The notes under the pieces are model-generated. The model made no database searches, was not told where the DNA came from, and saw nothing but the letters and a program-made list of their open reading frames with translations. From Candidatus Planktophila sp. (lineage in GTDB: Bacteria; Actinomycetota; Actinomycetes; Nanopelagicales; Nanopelagicaceae): a DNA stretch of 64,000 bases. The stretch is from contig JAUSFN010000001.1 of the NCBI GenBank assembly GCA_030649935.1, positions 1 through 64,000 on the forward strand, written 5' to 3'. Within the stretch, counting starts at the first letter, position 1. Every line of letters begins with the position of its first letter. Of the stretch, positions 18,813 to 28,377 are shown one piece after another. The translations under genes and the position numbers were made by a program.

Positions 18813-19546
18813 TACCGAACTCCAAGCTTTGTACCAGTAAATACTCGAGGAGTTTGGGGCAATCTACCTAAACGATTCATCCACAGATATGCAATTGCGG
18901 TCATGAATAATCCAGCTACTAAAATGGCGCTACCAGCCGGAGTGGAATATGCGGCAGCTGTAGTCGGTTGTGTCGATAGAAGAAGCAAAAGTATCCACGG
19001 AGCTGCAGCAGAGAGATGCGCCGAATTCTTAATCCAGCCATGCTTAACTTCAATTTCTCGGCGCAAAGCTAAATCTTGTCGAAGAAAATCCCCTAAAGTT
19101 CGAAGTATTGCAAGAAGTTCGCTGCCTCCGAGTGATTTAGAAACTAAGAGAGCTTCAAAGATTTGATCGCTTCCATGGTGATGAAATAACTCCTTTAACT
19201 CATGAATAGCCTCACTAATGTCACCATGGCGATAGAGAGAAGTACGAAATTCAGTAAAAGCGGGCCGGAGTATTTCCGGTCCTCGCACTGAGAGTCCGGC
19301 AAGAGATTCAGTTAAAGATAAGCCAGACTGAATACCCGACATGAGGTGATCTATAACTTCAGGCCAGGCGGCTATCAATGCTGATTCGTTATGCATGTTT
19401 TTGCTTCGCAATTTCGTAAATGTAATCCCTGCAACGAGTATCCCGAAAGCCAAGGAGATAGTAAGAGCACCAGTGATGAGGAAAATGATCGCGATTGTCA
19501 CACAGGAAACTGCAGTGGTGCGAAGTTTAATTTTCAATGACGCCAC
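18812..19546 (-). CDS. Type II/Tad secretion system F-family membrane protein (TadB-like)
   Basis: WPEVIDHLMSGIQSGLSLTESLAGLS..., LGDFLRQDLALRREIEVKHGWIKNSAHLSAAAPW; overlaps neighbouring tad genes. Confidence 0.82.
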   Translation of the reverse strand: MASLKIKLRTTAVSCVTIAIIFLITGALTISLAFGILVAGITFTKLRSKNMHNESALIAAWPEVIDHLMSGIQSGLSLTESLAGLSVRGPEILRPAFTEFRTSLYRHGDISEAIHELKELFHHHGSDQIFEALLVSKSLGGSELLAILRTLGDFLRQDLALRREIEVKHGWIKNSAHLSAAAPWILLLLLSTQPTTAAAYSTPAGSAILVAGLFMTAIAYLWMNRLGRLPQTPRVFTGTKLGVR

Positions 19547-20574
19547 CAGTCACTCAGAGGTGCACCTATCGCTGAGAATTTGTCGGCATGGGGCAAAGTG
19601 CCAATTCCGCGATCATAGTCATTGCCATTCCAAAGCCATAGCGTCTCAATCTCAGCGCGATCATTTTCATATCTTCCGGTGAGGGCAGAAATCTCTTGAA
19701 TTCTGCGCATTCCACCTTGATCTAGAGATACATGAACAATTAAATCAAATGCCGAGGCGACTGTAGGTGCGATGAATTTGTGTGAAATATTTTCACCTGC
19801 CAACAGGGGAAGAGTTTGGAGTTTTATAATCGCATCACGCGGAGAGTTTGCATGAAGCGTACCCATTCCTGGAAGGCCTGAGTTAAGTGCAATGAGGAGA
19901 TCTAGAGCTTCGGCTTCACGGACTTCTCCAACAATGATGCGAGAGGGCCGCATTCGTAAGGACTCCTTTATCAAGCGTCGGAGCGGTATTTCCCCCTCAC
20001 CCTGCAGATTCGCACTTCGAGTTTGAAGTGCAACGACATCAGGAAGTTGAGGACTGAGTTCAAATACCTCTTCAATTGTCACCACACGTTCGCTTCGCGG
20101 AATTGCACCGGCTAATGCATTGAGCATCGTAGTTTTACCAGACTGCGTACCTCCGCTTACTAATATATTAAGTCCAGCTCGGACCGAGTTTTTCAGCGAA
20201 GTTGCCATGAAGACAGACATCACTCCACGCTCTACGAGATCGTCGATACCAAGGTTGCGCATCAAATGCTTCCGAATATTTACCGCCCAATGTTGTGCCG
20301 TAATTTCGGGAATAGCAACATGCAACCGTGAACCATCGGGCAGGCGGGCATCTACGAATGGATGCGAAAGATCAAGGCGACGGCCACTCCACATCAGCGC
20401 ACGTTCGACGATATTTCGTACATCTTCGCTAGTTAACAAGAGATTTGTTAATTCACTCTTTCCCGCACGTGCAATAAAAATCCGCTCTGGAGAGTTAATC
20501 CAAATCTCCTCAACCGTGGGGTCGCTCATAAAAGGTGCGATAGCTCCAAAAGTAATATCTATATCTAGGTCCAT
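19534..20574 (-). CDS. CpaF/TadA family secretion ATPase
   Basis: NILVSGGTQSGKTTMLNALAGAIPRSERVVTIEEVFEL, RIIVGEVREAEALDLLIALNSGLPGMGTLHANSPRDAI. Confidence 0.95.
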   Translation of the reverse strand: MDLDIDITFGAIAPFMSDPTVEEIWINSPERIFIARAGKSELTNLLLTSEDVRNIVERALMWSGRRLDLSHPFVDARLPDGSRLHVAIPEITAQHWAVNIRKHLMRNLGIDDLVERGVMSVFMATSLKNSVRAGLNILVSGGTQSGKTTMLNALAGAIPRSERVVTIEEVFELSPQLPDVVALQTRSANLQGEGEIPLRRLIKESLRMRPSRIIVGEVREAEALDLLIALNSGLPGMGTLHANSPRDAIIKLQTLPLLAGENISHKFIAPTVASAFDLIVHVSLDQGGMRRIQEISALTGRYENDRAEIETLWLWNGNDYDRGIGTLPHADKFSAIGAPLSDWWRH

Positions 20575-20619
20575 GTGGGAAATCTAAGTCGAGCATGGAG
20601 CGTTATTGAAAGAGGTTGA

Positions 20620-21102
20620 TTAATGCGTGGATAAAGGCGCCTCATCTAGCCGGTTGAGTAGTTGTAGTCCAGATTCCCCGCGTAGCGAGGTCACCATGGA
20701 TATCGAAATATGCAAACTCTCTTTGAGGGAGAGCGCTGAGGCTGAATGCAGGCGAGATATCAACTGCCGCGCAGCAAGCTCTCCATCAGCTATGAGCGCA
20801 ACACACTCATTAATTCCTAGCCGACCAATGCAATCTTCACTTCTGGTCAAAGTGCGAAGTTCATAGGAGAATTTCAAAATATCTTCAGCGCTAACTGATG
20901 CAGAGTTTTCACTTAGTTCGCGACGCATGAAAATAATTTTTACGGCGCTAAAACTCCTCTCACTCCGCGAAGAGAGTGTGACCTGCCTTCGCAGGAGTTC
21001 GTAAAAAAGGGCAGGTGCGGCTAAATGGGTCTGCGAATCACGAATTCCATCGTGAGAGAAAAGTGAGTTGTAATTGGGTAAATGAGTTAATCTCTCCTCC
21101 AT
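20620..21102 (-). CDS. Degenerate GGDEF-like domain protein
   Basis: GGDEF-like layout: LTHLPNYNSLF ... LTRSEDCIGRLGINECVALIADGELAARQLISRLHSA, where RLGINECVAL sits at the RxGGDEFxxL position. ATG at 21102 preferred over track start 21216. Confidence 0.5.
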   Translation of the reverse strand: MEERLTHLPNYNSLFSHDGIRDSQTHLAAPALFYELLRRQVTLSSRSERSFSAVKIIFMRRELSENSASVSAEDILKFSYELRTLTRSEDCIGRLGINECVALIADGELAARQLISRLHSASALSLKESLHISISMVTSLRGESGLQLLNRLDEAPLSTH

Positions 21103-21472
21103 GGCACAGGATCCTTCCAAAGCAGCTAAGGCCCGCGCAGTAGTGGCATCCCTATTGATTGTCGAAGCAATTTTGATTGGCGCTGTAGGTGTGTGGTTGA
21201 TTGTTCTGGCAATCAAGGCCGATAAATTTGAACTTTCACCCCTTTTGGGTGAACTACTTTTTGTCGCTCTAGGAAGTGCCGGCTTAGCGGCATCGGCAGT
21301 TGGATATCGCCGGGGAAAGTACTTCGGTCGTTCTCCCGCCGTTCTTGCTAATTTGATCGCGCTTGGGGTGGTCTCTTATCAGGTGCAGGCAGGGCTGTGG
21401 TTTGTGGCAATTCCATTGGCCGCACTTGCACTGGCTACCGTAGTGGCAGCCCTTCGCGCAATTCCCGAGTAG
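21101..21472 (+). CDS. Small multi-pass membrane protein
   Basis: 123 aa, four hydrophobic segments, immediately upstream of kgd. Confidence 0.7.
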   Translation: MAQDPSKAAKARAVVASLLIVEAILIGAVGVWLIVLAIKADKFELSPLLGELLFVALGSAGLAASAVGYRRGKYFGRSPAVLANLIALGVVSYQVQAGLWFVAIPLAALALATVVAALRAIPE

Positions 21473-21605
21473 CCATTGCCAGAGTTCTCTGTAAATTTCC
21501 GCGCATTGTGGCCATTCTCGCTGTGTGGAGTGAAATTTCGAGTTCATAGCACGTACGCACTGCCTATAGGCTTGCGCCTTATCCACGCCAAGAAGGGGTT
21601 CGCCA

Positions 21606-24600
21606 GTGTCGGCACAGGATTTTGGGGCAAATGATTGGCTCGTAGATGAAATGTACGAGAAGTATGTAGCCGACCCAACTTCCGTTGACCCGACGTGGGT
21701 TGAGTACTTTAAGGTAAATAAACCCGGCAGCTCGGGGGTTTCAAACTCGCCTGCATCAACTCAACCCTCTCCTACTCTCTCAAAACCTGTTCCTCCAATA
21801 CCGAAGTCAGCGCAGATTCCAACCCAACAGGTTCCAGTACAACAACCAATTGTTAGAGATACCGCTTCACCTCAACCGACTCCGGCAGATCCAGTTGTTA
21901 AAGCAGCTCCGGTATTAGCCACGCCAAGTGCATCGACACTTACACCTATTCGCGGAGTTTCGGCACGTGTTGTTCAAAGTATGGAAGCTTCACTCACAGT
22001 CCCAACTGCCACATCAGTTCGTGCAATTGCCGCTAAGTTAATGATTGACAACAGAATTGTGATCAATAACCACCTTAAGCGTGCACGCGGCGGGAAAACA
22101 TCTTTTACTCACATAATCGCATACGCAATGATTAAGGCAGTTCGAGCGATGCCCGAGATGAATGCATTCTTTGGAGAGCTAGATGGAAAGCCGGCCGTTG
22201 GCCATCCTGAACACATCAATTTAGGTATTGCTATCGATTTAGCAAAGGCCGACGGTTCACGCCAATTATTAGTGCCATCGGTTAAGGGATGCGAGGCCAT
22301 GGATTTTGCCCAGTTCTGGCGTGCATATGAGAGCGTCATTAAAAAGGCACGTGGTGGAACTTTAACCGTTGAGGACTTTGCCGGGACTACCGTATCGATA
22401 ACAAATCCCGGAACTCTCGGCACCGTGCATTCTGTACCACGTTTAGTGCAAGGGCAGGGATTAATTCTTGGGGTAGGAGCACTTGATTACCCCGCTGAGT
22501 TCCATGGAACTAGTGATGAAATGCTTGCCCGAATGGCTATAAGCAAGGTTGTAACTCTTACAAGTACCTACGATCACAGAGTTATCCAAGGCGCACAATC
22601 CGGTGACTTCCTGCGAAGAATGAATGAGCTTTTATTAGGTGCCGATGGATTCTACGATGAAATCTTTGCATCACTGCGTATCCCTTATGAGCCGATTCGA
22701 TGGGCAAAGGATTTTGAGTTTAGTAAAGATGAACAGATTAATAAAACTGCGCGAATTCAGCAGTTGATTCACGCTTACCGCACATTTGGTCACTTAATGG
22801 CCGATATTGACCCCTTGGAATATAAGCAACGCTCACACCCTGATTTGGATGTTGTTACACATGGTTTGACGCTGTGGGATCTTGACCGTGAGTTTGCAAC
22901 TGGTGGCTTTGGTGGAAAAACCTTTATGTCACTTCGCAAGATTCTAGGCTTATTGCGAGACTCTTACTGTCGAACTGTCGGCGTCGAGTATATGTATATT
23001 GAAAATCGAGAAGAGAGACAGTGGATTCAAATGCATGTAGAAGTTGGTGCGCAAAGATTTGCACCAGAGGAGCATCTACGAATTCTTCATAAACTCAATG
23101 GCGCGGAAGCCTTTGAAACATTCTTGCAGACTAAGTTTGTTGGGCAAAAGCGTTTCTCACTTGAAGGTGGCGAGTCAGTCATTCCATTGCTAGATGCCGT
23201 TCTCTCTAGCGCTGCCGATCAGGGATTAGATGAGGTTTGTATTGGAATGCCGCACCGCGGGCGCCTCAATGTTTTAGCTAATATCGCCGGAAAATCACAT
23301 GGACAGATATTTCAAGAGTTCCAGGGACACTATGCAGAGAATCAAGTACAAGGCTCGGGTGATGTTAAGTACCATTTAGGCACTGAAGGGGTCTTTACTT
23401 CCCACTCTGGTGCCACAACAAAGATTTATTTAGCAGCTAATCCATCTCATTTAGAGGCAGTGAATCCAGTTTTAGAGGGCATTGTTCGTGCTAAACAAGA
23501 TGTATTGAATATCAAGAAAGCTTACTCAGTACTTCCGGTTTTGCTCCATGGAGATGCATCGTTTGCGGGGCAAGGCGTGAACGCTGAAGTCCTTCAAATG
23601 TCTCAGTTAGCGGGTTATCGCACTGGCGGAACAATTCATATCGTCGTTAATAACCAAGTAGGCTTTACCACTTCACCGCATGCCTCGCGTACTGCTACGT
23701 ACTCAACCGATTTCGCTAAAATTATCCAAGCCCCAGTGTTTCATGTGAATGGAGATGATCCTGAGGCCTGCGTTCGTATCGCGCGTTTAGCTTTTGAATA
23801 CCGACAAGAGTTTAATAAAGATGTAGTAATCGACATGGTTTGCTATCGTCGCCGCGGTCACAACGAAGGTGATGAGCCAAGTTTTACGCAGCCACTTATG
23901 TACAAGATGATCGATGCTAAACGCTCTACTCGTACTCTCTATATCGAAGCACTTATTGGTCGCGGGGATATCTCACTTGATGAGGCAGAAGAAGTCGCAC
24001 GTGATTACCAGAGTCAGCTGGAGGCGGTGTATGCCGCCGTTAATAATTTGCAAACAGAATCTGATCCGAACTTTAAAGCACCGGTTGCACCCGATGCTGA
24101 CGAAATTATAACTTCAATCAGCGAAGCTTTAGCGCGAGAAATTGCTGCGACGCAGTCGGCAGTTCCTGAAGGCTTCCATGTTCATCCAAAGTTATTACCA
24201 CAATTAGCAAAGCGCGTTGAGTCACTCAATGACTCCTCAATTGATTGGTCGACCGGTGAAATGCTCGCCTTCGGCTCTCTTCTGAAAGAAGATCGCCCAA
24301 TTCGCCTTGCAGGCCAAGATGCACGACGCGGAACTTTTAGTAATCGTCATGCAGTTATTATCGATAGAGAAAACGGAAACGAGTGGACTCCTCTTCGCGC
24401 GCTCAATAGTGATGAGAACCATTTCTTTGTGATCGATTCACTTCTCAGCGAATATGCTGCGATGGGCTTTGAGTATGGTTACAGCCTCGAGCGCGAGGAT
24501 GCATTGGTTCTCTGGGAGGGTCAATTTGGTGATTTTGCCAACGGCGCTCAAACAATTATCGATGAGTTTATATCCTCAGCCTTACAGAAATGGGGAGAGC

Positions 24601-25268
24601 GTTCATCGCTAGTTCTATTGCTCCCACATGGATATGAGGGCCAAGGTCCTGACCACTCCTCAGCACGGATTGAGCGATATCTACAACTGTGTGCCGAGCA
24701 AAATATGACCGTGGCCCAACCTTCTACACCAGCTTCCTACTTTCACTTATTACGTTGGCACGTCAAGAACCCAGCTCGTCGACCATTAATTATCTTCACA
24801 CCGAAATCTATGTTGCGACTTCGCGCCGCGGCGTCATCTCTCTCTGATTTTACAAGCGGACATTTCAGACCGGTTATTTCAGATGATTCAGTAAACAATG
24901 CATCGCGACTTATATTTTGTTCAGGAAGGATTTATCACGACCTCGTCGCAGAGCGTGCGAAAACAGGTGAAACATCAACTGCGATCGTTCGTTTAGAACT
25001 TCTTTATCCACTTCCAATTGAGGAAATGGTTGCAGAAGCTAATAAACATCCCAATGCAAATTTACTCTGGGTGCAAGACGAGCCGGCAAACCAAGGTCCT
25101 TGGTCGCACATTGCACTTCGAACATCTGAGCAACATGGGGGTCGCGGTTTTGGTTCTAGAATCTTGCGTCGTGTATCTCGCCGCGCAACTGCATCTCCGG
25201 CAACTGGAAATCACCACTTGCACGAGGATGAGCAAAAAGCCTTAATGCTCGAAGCTTTTACGCGTTAA
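21606..25268 (+). CDS. kgd: Multifunctional 2-oxoglutarate metabolism enzyme (E2-like plus E1; KGD)
   Basis: DFGANDWLVDEMYEKYVADPTSVDPTWVEYF; 2-oxoacid acyltransferase domain (STYDHRVIQGAQSGDFL); E1 motifs GMPHRGRLNVLANI, GDASFAGQGVNAEVLQMSQL, MVCYRRRGHNEGDEPSFTQPLMY. Confidence 0.96.
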   Translation: MSAQDFGANDWLVDEMYEKYVADPTSVDPTWVEYFKVNKPGSSGVSNSPASTQPSPTLSKPVPPIPKSAQIPTQQVPVQQPIVRDTASPQPTPADPVVKAAPVLATPSASTLTPIRGVSARVVQSMEASLTVPTATSVRAIAAKLMIDNRIVINNHLKRARGGKTSFTHIIAYAMIKAVRAMPEMNAFFGELDGKPAVGHPEHINLGIAIDLAKADGSRQLLVPSVKGCEAMDFAQFWRAYESVIKKARGGTLTVEDFAGTTVSITNPGTLGTVHSVPRLVQGQGLILGVGALDYPAEFHGTSDEMLARMAISKVVTLTSTYDHRVIQGAQSGDFLRRMNELLLGADGFYDEIFASLRIPYEPIRWAKDFEFSKDEQINKTARIQQLIHAYRTFGHLMADIDPLEYKQRSHPDLDVVTHGLTLWDLDREFATGGFGGKTFMSLRKILGLLRDSYCRTVGVEYMYIENREERQWIQMHVEVGAQRFAPEEHLRILHKLNGAEAFETFLQTKFVGQKRFSLEGGESVIPLLDAVLSSAADQGLDEVCIGMPHRGRLNVLANIAGKSHGQIFQEFQGHYAENQVQGSGDVKYHLGTEGVFTSHSGATTKIYLAANPSHLEAVNPVLEGIVRAKQDVLNIKKAYSVLPVLLHGDASFAGQGVNAEVLQMSQLAGYRTGGTIHIVVNNQVGFTTSPHASRTATYSTDFAKIIQAPVFHVNGDDPEACVRIARLAFEYRQEFNKDVVIDMVCYRRRGHNEGDEPSFTQPLMYKMIDAKRSTRTLYIEALIGRGDISLDEAEEVARDYQSQLEAVYAAVNNLQTESDPNFKAPVAPDADEIITSISEALAREIAATQSAVPEGFHVHPKLLPQLAKRVESLNDSSIDWSTGEMLAFGSLLKEDRPIRLAGQDARRGTFSNRHAVIIDRENGNEWTPLRALNSDENHFFVIDSLLSEYAAMGFEYGYSLEREDALVLWEGQFGDFANGAQTIIDEFISSALQKWGERSSLVLLLPHGYEGQGPDHSSARIERYLQLCAEQNMTVAQPSTPASYFHLLRWHVKNPARRPLIIFTPKSMLRLRAAASSLSDFTSGHFRPVISDDSVNNASRLIFCSGRIYHDLVAERAKTGETSTAIVRLELLYPLPIEEMVAEANKHPNANLLWVQDEPANQGPWSHIALRTSEQHGGRGFGSRILRRVSRRATASPATGNHHLHEDEQKALMLEAFTR

Positions 25269-25349
25269 CTGGTGTATCTGTTGAATCAAGAACCAATTAG
25301 TTGCAATGTGCCTCATTTCGATAAACATTATTGGTAAGTTTCTAGTAAC

Positions 25350-25655
25350 TCATTTCTTTTTCCGGTACCTGAACAAAACGCGCCCGACCACTTCATGTGG
25401 AGTTATCCAACCCCACGTGCGCGAATCGCTGCTTTCATCACTGTCGCCCTCGACCCAATAATTGCCAGCATGAGCCTTTTGAATTCGCTTTATAAGAAAA
25501 ACACCGGGACGTTCTTCACGTTCAATCACAGCGATGCTTCCTAGAGGCGCACGAAGAGGTGGCTCTGGTAGCCAGAGCACAAGTAAGTGGTCACCATTGT
25601 TATAGGTAGGTGCCATTGAGCTGCCTTCCACCTTGACCGTGCCAAATTTGCTCAC
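25350..25655 (-). CDS. sodX: S26/S24-like peptidase, putative Ni-SOD maturation protease SodX
   Basis: VEGSSMAPTYNNGDHLLV (Ser motif), KRIQKAHAGNYWVEGDS (Lys region); divergent from sodN. Confidence 0.8.
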   Translation of the reverse strand: MSKFGTVKVEGSSMAPTYNNGDHLLVLWLPEPPLRAPLGSIAVIEREERPGVFLIKRIQKAHAGNYWVEGDSDESSDSRTWGWITPHEVVGRVLFRYRKKK

Positions 25656-25713
25656 GAGATGTAGTCTGTCACTTGTAAGGTTTACTCGCGATAATTTTTA
25701 AGGGAGAGATGCA

Positions 25714-26103
25714 ATGTTTGCACCAAAAATAACCGTCTACGCACACTGCGATCTTCCATGCGGTGTCTACGATCCAGCCCAAGCAAAAATTGAGGCATTA
25801 TCCGTAAAAGCATGCATGGAAAAGTACGCAGCAAATACCGATGCCGACTTCCGCTCACGATCTGTAGCAATCAAGGAAGAGCGCTCTCATCAAGTCAAAG
25901 AACACCTATGGGTGTTGTGGACTGATTACTTCAAGGCACCTCACTTTGAGGCATACCCACAGTTACATTCCCTCTTTAATGAGGCAACTAAACTTGCCGG
26001 TGCTGCAGGAACAAAGGGGACGCAAGATGTTGCAGTGGCAGATACATTAATTGCAAAGATCGATGAAATTGCCGAGATTTTCTGGGCTACTAAGAAGGCG
26101 TAG
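25714..26103 (+). CDS. sodN: Nickel superoxide dismutase
   Basis: Ni-hook HCDLPCGVYDP after a 10-residue propeptide MFAPKITVYA; typical 129-aa length. Confidence 0.96.
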   Translation: MFAPKITVYAHCDLPCGVYDPAQAKIEALSVKACMEKYAANTDADFRSRSVAIKEERSHQVKEHLWVLWTDYFKAPHFEAYPQLHSLFNEATKLAGAAGTKGTQDVAVADTLIAKIDEIAEIFWATKKA

Positions 26104-26116
26104 AAATCTAACTAAA

Positions 26117-26158
26117 CTGATCTAACTTAACTGATCTTAGTTAACTGATCTAACTTAA
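26117..26158. repeat. 14-bp tandem repeat x3 between convergent genes
   Basis: CTGATCTAACTTAA, CTGATCTTAGTTAA, CTGATCTAACTTAA in perfect 14-bp register. Confidence 0.95.
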
Positions 26159-26559
26159 CTAATAAGTGATTGAGCGGCGGTGCGCGCGAGGAAAGATACT
26201 CGCTCGACCGTCGCTCTTTTTATAATTGCCGCTGCAACTTGTCGCTCACCCTCATAGAGCTCGCACTCAAAAGTTAACTCTCGATTTTCAACTTCAATAC
26301 AGCGAGACGTGGCACGAAGCTCGGCACCAATCTCTGCTGGACTCAAAGAGATGAGTTCAATGCTGATTGCTACCGTTGTTTCACCTGGCTCTAAATACTC
26401 ATCCAGTGAAATCACGATTGCGTGCTCCATCAGATTGATAAGATGTGACTGAGAAACCACCGGTATATCTCCAACTCCTAGCGCAACACAAGTATCACCT
26501 GGGCGCACTGCCATTACGGAAAAGCCCACAGCTCCAAGAATTTCCTCGGCCGGTTTCAT
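26155..26559 (-). CDS. Hotdog-fold thioesterase-like protein
   Basis: VSQSHLINLMEHAIVISLDEYLEPGETTVAISIEL..AEIGAELRATSR resembles FlK-type thioesterases. Confidence 0.65.
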   Translation of the reverse strand: MKPAEEILGAVGFSVMAVRPGDTCVALGVGDIPVVSQSHLINLMEHAIVISLDEYLEPGETTVAISIELISLSPAEIGAELRATSRCIEVENRELTFECELYEGERQVAAAIIKRATVERVSFLARTAAQSLIS

Positions 26560-26562
26560 CGA

Positions 26563-26973
26563 TTAAATGTCGCGTTCGTCCGGGTAGTCAGTTTGATAGC
26601 GAAACTCTTCAGTGTGCTCGATAGTAATTTCACGGTGTTCGATCGTTCCAAATTCGTCGATTTCTATTGAAATCTCGGTCGTCGTGAACTCCGTTAAAAC
26701 ATCAGTAGTAAATGCTCCGGCCATCTGAGTGTGAATCTGTTGAAATATCGAATCATGAAGATCTTCCGGTGCGGTTTCGCAGCATGTTCTGCGTAATACA
26801 TCTTGAATTAGACTGTGCATTTTCTTTTCATGAGCTAATTCAGCGCTGCAGTTAGGGCACTCAGAGAGATGAATTTCAATAGTGTGCACCATTGGCTGGT
26901 CGGTATTTCCTTCAAGTAAGAGAACAAAAGAGTTGAGAATTTGATTACATGGAACTACTTCAAATTGGTTCAT
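26563..26973 (-). CDS. Zinc-containing anti-sigma factor (RsrA/RshA-like)
   Basis: [12 protein letters not shown] (HX3CX2C) motif; overlaps the sigma gene by 4 nt. Confidence 0.8.
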   Translation of the reverse strand: MNQFEVVPCNQILNSFVLLLEGNTDQPMVHTIEIHLSECPNCSAELAHEKKMHSLIQDVLRRTCCETAPEDLHDSIFQQIHTQMAGAFTTDVLTEFTTTEISIEIDEFGTIEHREITIEHTEEFRYQTDYPDERDI

Positions 26974-27605
26974 GGAGTTTCCTCCCGATTCGGCTCCAGT
27001 GCTTCAGGTGATTTGCTCGTTTTGACAGAGTAACCAAGATCCTTTGCATACTCAGTTAACCGTTCGCGAAGTTGTTTTCTTCCCCGGTGGAGTCTTGACA
27101 TGACGGTTCCGGCGGGTACACCCACAATTTCTGCAATCTCTTTATATGAAAAACCTTCTACATCGGCTAAATAGACAGCAATTCGAAACTCCTCAGGGAT
27201 TTCAATGAGCGCTCGTTTGATATCACTATCGGGAAGATTTTCAAGTGCTTCAACTTCAGCTGATTTTCCTAAGTTACTGGAGTGCGATGCGGCATCGGCT
27301 AACTGCCAATCTTCAATCTCTCCTCCAGAAATCTGAGGGCGACGCTGATCTTTACGGTAGGTATTAATAAAAGTCGTAGTTAAGACACGGTAGAGCCAAG
27401 CTTTTAAGTTTGTACCAGGTTCAAATTGGTGGAATGAGGCAAAGGCCTTGAGGTAGGTATCTTGGACTAAATCTTTAGCATCATGCGGATTTTTTGTGTA
27501 GCGAAGCGCTGCGGCATATAACTGGTTAGTAAAGACAAGGGCGTCACGTTCAAAGCGGATGGCACGATCCGCCGAGCTCTCTTTTACTAAATCAGTTGAT
27601 GTCAT
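26970..27605 (-). CDS. ECF RNA polymerase sigma factor, SigR/SigH-like
   Basis: Region 2 ([52 protein letters not shown]), region 4 ([33 protein letters not shown]). Confidence 0.93.
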   Translation of the reverse strand: MTSTDLVKESSADRAIRFERDALVFTNQLYAAALRYTKNPHDAKDLVQDTYLKAFASFHQFEPGTNLKAWLYRVLTTTFINTYRKDQRRPQISGGEIEDWQLADAASHSSNLGKSAEVEALENLPDSDIKRALIEIPEEFRIAVYLADVEGFSYKEIAEIVGVPAGTVMSRLHRGRKQLRERLTEYAKDLGYSVKTSKSPEALEPNREETP

Positions 27606-27623
27606 CGCAGCAAAAGGCTATCG

Positions 27624-28355
27624 CTAAAAGAGGGTTTCTGGCTCTCCTAATTCGATGCCAGCCGTAAGTTCTTGCGTATTTTGTGCAACTGAATTGACGG
27701 CGCTAGATACGGGGTGGGCCACAACGATTGCCGCGGGGGATTCGACGATCATTAGCTCCTTGAGATTTTCAATAGAATTATTTCTCGGGTCAAGCCATTG
27801 GTTCCAACGTTCATGAGGCATGAAGACGGGCATCCTACTGTGAATTTCAGCCAACTCACCTTGTGCCTCTTGCGTAATAATTGAAGCGCTTTGAATTAAG
27901 TCGCCGCTAGGTGCTCTCCAACTACTCCAAATTCCAGCCAGGGGTAACTGTTTCCCATTTCGCGAAGTGATAAAGAAGGGCTGCTTTGGTGCAAACTTCC
28001 CCAAGGCAGTTGCCCATTCGTAGTAGCCCTCGGCGGGGATTAAACATCGAGTTGATCTAAATGCAGATCGAAAAGTTGGCTTTTCGTGAATCGATTCGCT
28101 GCGTGCATTTATAGCGCGCGATTGTGAGGTTTTTGCCTCATTGATTCCGGTGAGCCACGGTGCAATCAACCCCCACGAAACTGTGGCCAATGCATTTTTG
28201 GTGAAATCACTGGAATCAGCGCGAACTATATAAATGGGATTTGTCGGTGCAATATTCCAATTCGCTGGCAGGGATTGTTGTGGGGAGCTACCAGTAACTT
28301 CAAACTGCTCCATAAGTTCACGCATATCAGCAGACTGCGCATATCTACCACACAT
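27624..28355 (-). CDS. SRAP/YedK (HMCES) family abasic-site processing protein
   Basis: MCGRYAQ (catalytic Cys2), NIAPTNPIYIV, WGLIAPW, INARSESIHEKPTFRSAFRSTRCLIPAEGYYEW, HSRMPVFM. Confidence 0.94.
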   Translation of the reverse strand: MCGRYAQSADMRELMEQFEVTGSSPQQSLPANWNIAPTNPIYIVRADSSDFTKNALATVSWGLIAPWLTGINEAKTSQSRAINARSESIHEKPTFRSAFRSTRCLIPAEGYYEWATALGKFAPKQPFFITSRNGKQLPLAGIWSSWRAPSGDLIQSASIITQEAQGELAEIHSRMPVFMPHERWNQWLDPRNNSIENLKELMIVESPAAIVVAHPVSSAVNSVAQNTQELTAGIELGEPETLF

Positions 28356-28361
28356 ATGGAA

Positions 28362-28371
28362 AGGATAGACT
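28362..28371. promoter_or_regulatory. Putative bidirectional -10 element (SRAP gene/aroA)
   Basis: AGGATAGACT: + strand TAGACT (28366-28371) and - strand TATCCT (28367-28362); each hexamer ends 6 nt before the respective ATG. Confidence 0.55.
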
Positions 28372-28377
28372 TAATCA

